From NCBI GenBank assembly GCA_934635045.1, contig CAKTZA010000032.1:1-39618 (forward strand): a stretch of 39,618 bases of DNA, written 5' to 3'. This stretch comes from an uncultured Kiritimatiellota bacterium (GTDB lineage: Bacteria; Verrucomicrobiota; Kiritimatiellia; RFP12; UBA1067). Shown here in pieces: positions 35,237 through 39,618 of the stretch. The first letter of the stretch is position 1. Every line of letters begins with the position of its first letter. A program made the position numbers and the translations under genes. Below the pieces are notes generated by a model, which was not told where the DNA came from, ran no database searches, and saw nothing but the letters and a program-made list of their open reading frames with translations.

Positions 35237-38200
35237 TGATGGTCCTCACGGCTGTGCTGTCACTTGCGACGGCGGCTGCGCCGATGCGCCCGCGCGTGAC
35301 GTTGCCGAAGACGATTTATGCCGTCGTCGGCGAATCGTGCGACATCTATTGGCGAAATGTCACGGATGCCGTGCGACCTGAGGCGTATGGTTATCTGGTC
35401 GAGACGAAGGCCCAGGGCCGGAACGAGACGCGGAGATGGACGTGGTGCCCGACGGCGGACGATGCGGGCAGGGCTTTCGATTTCGTGGTGAAACTCGTCT
35501 CCGATGCTGGGGCCGTGTCGGCGGCGACCTCTCGGATTGTAGTGGCGCAGGCGCCACGGGACAGACGGCAGCCGTTCACGCTCGCGTTGCTTGCGGATTC
35601 GCTGACCAATGCCCGTTATCAGGACGCCGCGCTGGAGCGTATGCGCCATGCGGGGTTCGAGAACTTCCGCTTTGTCGGGTCTCGTACGGGGCACAGCGCG
35701 TCTCCTGTCGGGACGTTCGAGGCGGGCAAGGCTCCGCATGACGGCTATGGCGGCTATACGTGGAAGTCGTTTGGCGAGCGATATGCCCTTTCGACGGACG
35801 AGCTTGACGACGTGCAGGCCGAAGCCGAACGTCGGCAGTTGGCCGATCAAGGCGTTGAGGTCTGCGAATTGTCGGATTGGCGCAAGCACCTTCTGAAAAG
35901 CCCGCTGGTCAGTTACGTGAACGGACGGAAGTCGGTGGACGTTCAGCGCTGGTTCGATCGCATCAATGGCGGTTGGCCGCCGGATGTCATCCTGGTCGCC
36001 CTGGGCGCGAACGATGTCTTTTACCGAAATGAGGATGGGCGTGACTTTGCCGATGAGGAGGTCATGCCCGCAGTCGAACGGGAGATGACGCGGCTGCTGG
36101 ACACTCTTCGTCAGGTTGCGCCTGAAGCCATCTTGGCTGTAGCCACACCCCCGTCAGGTGGTGGCCAGGATGCGTTTGCGGCCAATTACGGGTCGTTTCG
36201 CAACGACTTCACCTTTCGGTCTTCGGCATTGCTTTACGGCGAGGTTGCCGAACAGGTGATTGCCCGGCACTGTGATCCGCGCATGACGCTCGTGCCGTTG
36301 CACTTGGGGGTCGATCCGGATTCCGGCTATCCGCTGGATAACGCGCTCCATCCGACGCTTGAAGGCGGCAGGCAGATGGCGGCGCAGCTCTTCGCCTGGC
36401 TGAACTATGAGCTGGGACGAGATCGGCGTCCGTATGAATTCGTGGATGCAGGACGAGAGCGGGATGAGGTCACGCCCTGGATTGACTTCGAGGCTGAGAG
36501 CGGATGGCATGTCACGACATCGTCAGGTGGCGTGGCGGTCGCCTCGTGTACGACCGAGAGGCAGCTTTTTGGTGCACGAACGCTTCGTGTCGCTTGGCGC
36601 ATGTCTTCCGACGTGAGGATTCGCCCGGCAAAGCCGCTTGAGATACCTGCGGCACATGATTGGTTCGGCGTGTGGATTTGGAACGAGCGCTGGGGCTTTG
36701 ACGCGGTCGGGACGCCGCTGTCGGATTACGGGATCGTGTTTGCCGACATGGCCGGACGCGAAGTGCGAATGCCGTTGCAGACGCATGGGTATGACAAGGC
36801 TCTCTATTGGCGGGACTGGAATTGGATCGCAAAGCGGTTCTCGCCAGCGGAACGTGCACGCATCGAATCGGATTCGTTAATGTTCGACGGCTTTTACGTC
36901 TCGGGCGTGACGAATGCGACGACGCGCACGCTTTACCTGGATAACGTATCCTTTTTCAGCCGTGACGAATCGCGTCCTGTCGCGACCTCCCCGGTTCCGC
37001 CCGTCGATGTCCCGATGCGCCCGGAAGGTGCTTGTCCGATCTCGACGTCTTCTGGCGGCAACGCTTCAGAACGGCGAGAGGGTTCGACGACGGTCTTTTC
37101 CTATGAGGAACCTGATGGCCGTCTTGAATACCGGTGGACGGGCACATTGGATTCTCTCACGGCGAGCTGGAATGGAGGTGCCGCGTTTCGTCCGGCCGCA
37201 GGTGGCGGCACGAAGAGATTTCCGGAAAAGGCCAGATATGCCGTTTCGTTTTCGGGAAAGACGCTCGTTGTCGATGTGACGGCTCCGGCGGGTGAGGAAT
37301 GTGTTTCGCTTGGCCGCGTGGCAGAAGCCAAGACGCTCGCTCGCGTGCCGGTAGGGGCGTTGGGCGACGGTTATGAATGGGAAGGGTCGCGTTCTTTGGT
37401 GACGGTGCTTGACGACGGAAAGGCGAAGCTCTTTTCGCTCGTCTTCAATGACTGGTATCGGTCCGAGGCGTCGCGAATGGGTTTTTCCATCGATGCGATG
37501 GACGTAACCAATCGTGCGGCGCAGTATCTGCCCAAGACGGACGGACTGCGCAATCCTGTGCGCGAGCGGATCTATGTAACGGTTTCTCGGAATTTCCTTG
37601 AGACGCTGCCTGTGATCGCAAACCCGGTTTCTCCGTACAAGTCGGTCACGGGGCGCAAGGCCTGGTGCGCTTATGGTTCAAGCGGGGATCGTGAGTTCGA
37701 CAAGCGGTTCTGGCGACGACTCCATCGACTCGGCATCCGTGAAGTTGCCATTGGAGACCATGAGTGCTGCATGCGCGACCAGGGCGACAGCTTCACGTTC
37801 CGGGAGAAGGCGGCTCCGTTGAAGGGTGGCGATCGGGCGTGGAAGGATTATGCGGACTACCTCATTCGCACGTTGGGCTATCTCTATGGGCCCTACAACA
37901 ATTATACGGATTTCGCTCCGGTGAATGCCAACTGGAAGTTTGATCGCGTCTGCCGTGTGACAAGTGAACCTTATTTTGCGTATGGCGAGAAAAAGCCGGG
38001 GGACGGCGGCTTCCAGACGGCTTGGACGCGGTGCTATGCGCCAAAGCCGCACTGGGCTGTTGAAGCCTGTGCGCAGTATGCGCCTCGTCTGAAGGAGAAG
38101 TTTGGCTTCAACATGGCGTATTGCGATGTCCACACGGCGGTCTTCCCGTGGGAATACGTCGATTACGACTGGCGCTTCGAGGGCGCAGGGAAGTTCGGGA

Positions 38201-39225
38201 CGGTTTATCGTGCCTATTTGGCGATTATGCGGCAGCAGAAGCAGGCTTGGCAGGGGCCAGCCTACTCCGAAGGTGGGTGCCAGTTCCTTTACGCGGGGCT
38301 GGTGGATGGCAATTATGGACAGGTAAGGCTCGACCTTGATAAAGATCCGTGGATAGTCGACTTTGATCTGCGGCGCATTCACCCGCTTGAATGTGATTTT
38401 GGCGTTGGCAATCTGGAGATGATGTCGCCGAGAGTGCCGAAGGATTCCGCTTCGGCGGAGTTCCGCCACTTCGTCGATCGGTTCCTTGCCGCGACATTGG
38501 CGTTCGGACATGCGCCTTATCTCTTGCAGGAGACAATGTTTTCGCCGCGCCAGCACCATGCGCTCGGATACTACAGCCCGCACGTCCGCTATGTTCCTGA
38601 AATAGGTACGCCGTATGTCTTGCGGAGCTATTTCATGGTTCAGCCGGCGGCCGCGCGTTATTCGCAGGCCGATGCGGTGGAAACGCTTTACATGTGTGCG
38701 GATGGCCTCTGGCGGGATGTCTCTTCGGCGCTGGTTTCTGGAGAAAGGGCAATGAACCGTCTGGCGACGCGCTATTCGGACGGCACGTGCGTTGTCGCCA
38801 ATGGCGATAAGGAGAGAAGATTGGCGGCGGCGGTGTTCGGCCGACGACTTGACTTGCCCCCGTGTGGCTATGCGGCCTGGAACGACAAGGTCTCGCTTGA
38901 AATCCTCGCGAGCGACGAATCCGGTGTCCGCACGGACTATTCGGCTTCGGCGGACGCAATCTACTTCGATACGCGAGATGCGCGCATGGACGTGCAGTTC
39001 CCGAAGGCGCGCGGGCGTGGCGTTGTCGTCTGCCGACGTGACGGCGAGTCGTGGGAAATCATTCCCGTCTGCGGCAGTGGCGAATTTCGGATTGCAGGTT
39101 CCCGTGCGCGCGCCTTTTCCGAAGACGGAAAGGACCTTGGTGCGACGAAAGTCAAGATTGCGCCTGACGGATTCCTGTGTGTCGAGCCAATTCCCGGCGC
39201 ATTTGGCTATCGGGTGACGAAATGA
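35233..39225 (+). CDS. SGNH esterase fused to jelly roll and putative glycosidase
   Basis: 1330 residues. The start overlaps the previous stop (ATGATG); ATGs at 35233, 35236 and 35239 are all in frame. A short hydrophobic leader (VLTAVLSLATAAA) suggests export. After a beta domain (about 20-110) comes an SGNH hydrolase: LLADSLTN (Ser123; Ala replaces the usual Gly of GDS), LGANDVF (Asn260), and Asp369/His373 in DNALHPT. A jelly roll follows (about 415-585). The C-terminal 700 residues look like a glycosidase with an N-terminal beta sandwich and a barrel: GYLYGPYNNYTDF, FNMAYCDVHTAVFPWE (Asp965) and AYSEGGCQF (Glu1013) are candidate catalytic positions, vaguely like GH101/GH129 or DUF5696 proteins. 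Family assignment of this half is uncertain. Last gene of the run. Confidence 0.75.
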   Translation: MMMVLTAVLSLATAAAPMRPRVTLPKTIYAVVGESCDIYWRNVTDAVRPEAYGYLVETKAQGRNETRRWTWCPTADDAGRAFDFVVKLVSDAGAVSAATSRIVVAQAPRDRRQPFTLALLADSLTNARYQDAALERMRHAGFENFRFVGSRTGHSASPVGTFEAGKAPHDGYGGYTWKSFGERYALSTDELDDVQAEAERRQLADQGVEVCELSDWRKHLLKSPLVSYVNGRKSVDVQRWFDRINGGWPPDVILVALGANDVFYRNEDGRDFADEEVMPAVEREMTRLLDTLRQVAPEAILAVATPPSGGGQDAFAANYGSFRNDFTFRSSALLYGEVAEQVIARHCDPRMTLVPLHLGVDPDSGYPLDNALHPTLEGGRQMAAQLFAWLNYELGRDRRPYEFVDAGRERDEVTPWIDFEAESGWHVTTSSGGVAVASCTTERQLFGARTLRVAWRMSSDVRIRPAKPLEIPAAHDWFGVWIWNERWGFDAVGTPLSDYGIVFADMAGREVRMPLQTHGYDKALYWRDWNWIAKRFSPAERARIESDSLMFDGFYVSGVTNATTRTLYLDNVSFFSRDESRPVATSPVPPVDVPMRPEGACPISTSSGGNASERREGSTTVFSYEEPDGRLEYRWTGTLDSLTASWNGGAAFRPAAGGGTKRFPEKARYAVSFSGKTLVVDVTAPAGEECVSLGRVAEAKTLARVPVGALGDGYEWEGSRSLVTVLDDGKAKLFSLVFNDWYRSEASRMGFSIDAMDVTNRAAQYLPKTDGLRNPVRERIYVTVSRNFLETLPVIANPVSPYKSVTGRKAWCAYGSSGDREFDKRFWRRLHRLGIREVAIGDHECCMRDQGDSFTFREKAAPLKGGDRAWKDYADYLIRTLGYLYGPYNNYTDFAPVNANWKFDRVCRVTSEPYFAYGEKKPGDGGFQTAWTRCYAPKPHWAVEACAQYAPRLKEKFGFNMAYCDVHTAVFPWEYVDYDWRFEGAGKFGTVYRAYLAIMRQQKQAWQGPAYSEGGCQFLYAGLVDGNYGQVRLDLDKDPWIVDFDLRRIHPLECDFGVGNLEMMSPRVPKDSASAEFRHFVDRFLAATLAFGHAPYLLQETMFSPRQHHALGYYSPHVRYVPEIGTPYVLRSYFMVQPAAARYSQADAVETLYMCADGLWRDVSSALVSGERAMNRLATRYSDGTCVVANGDKERRLAAAVFGRRLDLPPCGYAAWNDKVSLEILASDESGVRTDYSASADAIYFDTRDARMDVQFPKARGRGVVVCRRDGESWEIIPVCGSGEFRIAGSRARAFSEDGKDLGATKVKIAPDGFLCVEPIPGAFGYRVTK

Positions 39226-39267
39226 TGCCGTGGGGACTATCCTCGACCGGCTTTAGGACATTTTTCA

Positions 39268-39303
39268 GGGGACAGACCCCCGCATATTGGGGGACAGACC
39301 CCC
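39268..39303 (+). repeat. GGGGACAGACCCC repeat, two copies
   Basis: Two near-identical palindrome-like units (39268-39281 and 39289-39303), each GGGG(G)-ACAGA-CCCCC, are separated by GCATATT. Such units commonly flank REP-associated transposases; one begins downstream at 39548. Confidence 0.75.
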
Positions 39304-39364
39304 GCCTTTGATCCGGAAACCTCCCAAATCTGTCGATTTCTGTGCGCTTTTTCGCTTCCTCCGT

Positions 39365-39399
39365 GGGGACAGGCCCCGTCGGATGTGGGGACAGGCCCC
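39365..39399 (+). repeat. GGGGACAGGCCCC repeat, two copies
   Basis: Two variant units (39365-39377 and 39387-39399) carry ACAGG instead of ACAGA in the centre and are 22 bases apart start to start, matching the spacing of the first pair (about 21). The 60 bases between the pairs hold nothing I recognise. Confidence 0.75.
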
Positions 39400-39416
39400 G
39401 GCGGTCGCGCCGCAGC

Positions 39417-39455
39417 CTTAAGAAATCTTAAGGCAGTTCTTAAGGTATTCTTAAG
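39417..39455 (+). promoter_or_regulatory. Four phased CTTAAG boxes upstream of transposase
   Basis: CTTAAG occurs at 39417, 39427, 39439 and 39450, that is every 10-12 bases, so all boxes face the same side of the helix. Gaps of 4, 6 and 5 bases recall the YTTAAK-N5-YTTAAK sites of PmrA/OmpR-type regulators. The last box overlaps the expected -35 position of the promoter at 39474. Confidence 0.6.
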
Positions 39456-39473
39456 GCTTCTTCCGCGAAAATA

Positions 39474-39482
39474 TGCCATACT
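39474..39482 (+). promoter_or_regulatory. Putative extended -10 box TGCCATACT for transposase
   Basis: TGcCATACT fits the TGn plus -10 form seen elsewhere in the window. It lies 19 bases after the last CTTAAG box and would give a leader of about 58 bases. Confidence 0.5.
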
Positions 39483-39547
39483 GTCTCCCGTCCGGGCGGA
39501 TGGGCCGTCCGGCGGCAGGAGGACACCAGGTCAAGGAGAGACAGAAC

Positions 39548-39618
39548 ATGGCAAGGACGAACAGGATCAAGGCCGACGGCGACGCGCACTACCACGTCAT
39601 GTCGCGGACGAACGGCAG
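39548..39618 (+). CDS. REP-associated tyrosine transposase (RAYT, Y1_Tnp), N-terminus only
   Basis: Only the first 23 codons are inside the window. The ATG follows AAGGAG (39533-39538) by 9 bases. The peptide MARTNRIKADGDAHYHVMSR followed by TNG is typical of the first strand of Y1/RAYT transposases (the YHVMSR or YHVTSR segment). These HUH-type enzymes cut and join single-stranded DNA at REP palindromes; the catalytic HUH and Tyr lie beyond the window. The upstream GGGGACAG(A/G)CCCC units are its likely recognition sequences. Identity rests on a short stretch plus context. Confidence 0.75.
   Translation, partial: MARTNRIKADGDAHYHVMSRTNG

Noticed and set aside
39226..39500. CRISPR array in the repeat-rich border
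   Set aside because: The repeats are 13-15 bases, come in two pairs with unequal gaps, and have no spacer-sized unique segments or cas genes.

Overview
The window looks like chromosomal DNA of a GC-rich, anaerobic, polysaccharide-degrading member of the PVC superphylum. My best guess is Kiritimatiellota or a close Verrucomicrobiota/Lentisphaerota relative. This rests on the gene mix: many very large secreted multidomain glycoside hydrolases, SGNH esterases, a DUF4838 protein, non-catalytic SUMF1-fold proteins, a DUF3127 OB-fold protein, and a REP-associated transposase. It is an inference from content, not a phylogenetic test.

Layout. (1) 1-74 is the 3' end of a group II intron (tip of domain V plus domain VI). 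It abuts, and appears to split, the signal-peptide codons of a secreted beta-solenoid protein (75-2201). (2) 2212-9481 holds two related large secreted glycoside hydrolases. (3) 9511-10260 is a 750-bp non-coding block bounded by 24-bp inverted repeats, probably a non-autonomous mobile element. (4) 10310-19091 is a tightly coupled three-gene run with ATGA overlaps: a sialate O-acetylesterase-like enzyme, a third member of the large hydrolase family, and an SGNH esterase fused to a clan GH-D glycosidase. (5) 19213-23399 holds an unrecognised large secreted protein and a GH36-type alpha-galactosidase-like enzyme, each behind a clear promoter. (6) 23449-24676 is a housekeeping pair, DUF3127 and prmC. 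(7) 24691-27460 on the minus strand is a two-component system: a histidine kinase whose periplasmic part looks like tandem OB-type modules, and a NarL-type regulator. (8) 27554-39225 is a second co-directional run: a secreted putative hydrolase, a small exported protein, two SUMF1-fold paralogues, a DUF4838 lipoprotein, and a second SGNH-plus-glycosidase fusion. (9) 39226-39618 is a mobile-element border with four GGGGACAG(A/G)CCCC repeats, four helically phased CTTAAG boxes, and the start of a RAYT transposase.

How it may work together: nearly every protein of regions 1-5 and 8 has an export signal and a carbohydrate- or ester-active fold, so this is a polysaccharide-degradation island without a SusC/SusD pair, sulfatases or visible transporters. 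Esterases are paired with glycosidases three times, twice by physical fusion and once by translational coupling, which points to an acylated (for example O-acetylated) glycan. The two-component system diverges from region 8 and is the obvious candidate regulator.

Regulatory pattern: several genes follow an extended -10 box of the form TGnTAnnnT. At least three genes begin so close to their -10 box that the transcript would have no leader or only a few bases. Regions 2-5 are visibly more GC-rich than 30,078-39,225 (42/60 GC at 14041-14100 versus 33/60 at 38101-38160, counted by hand).
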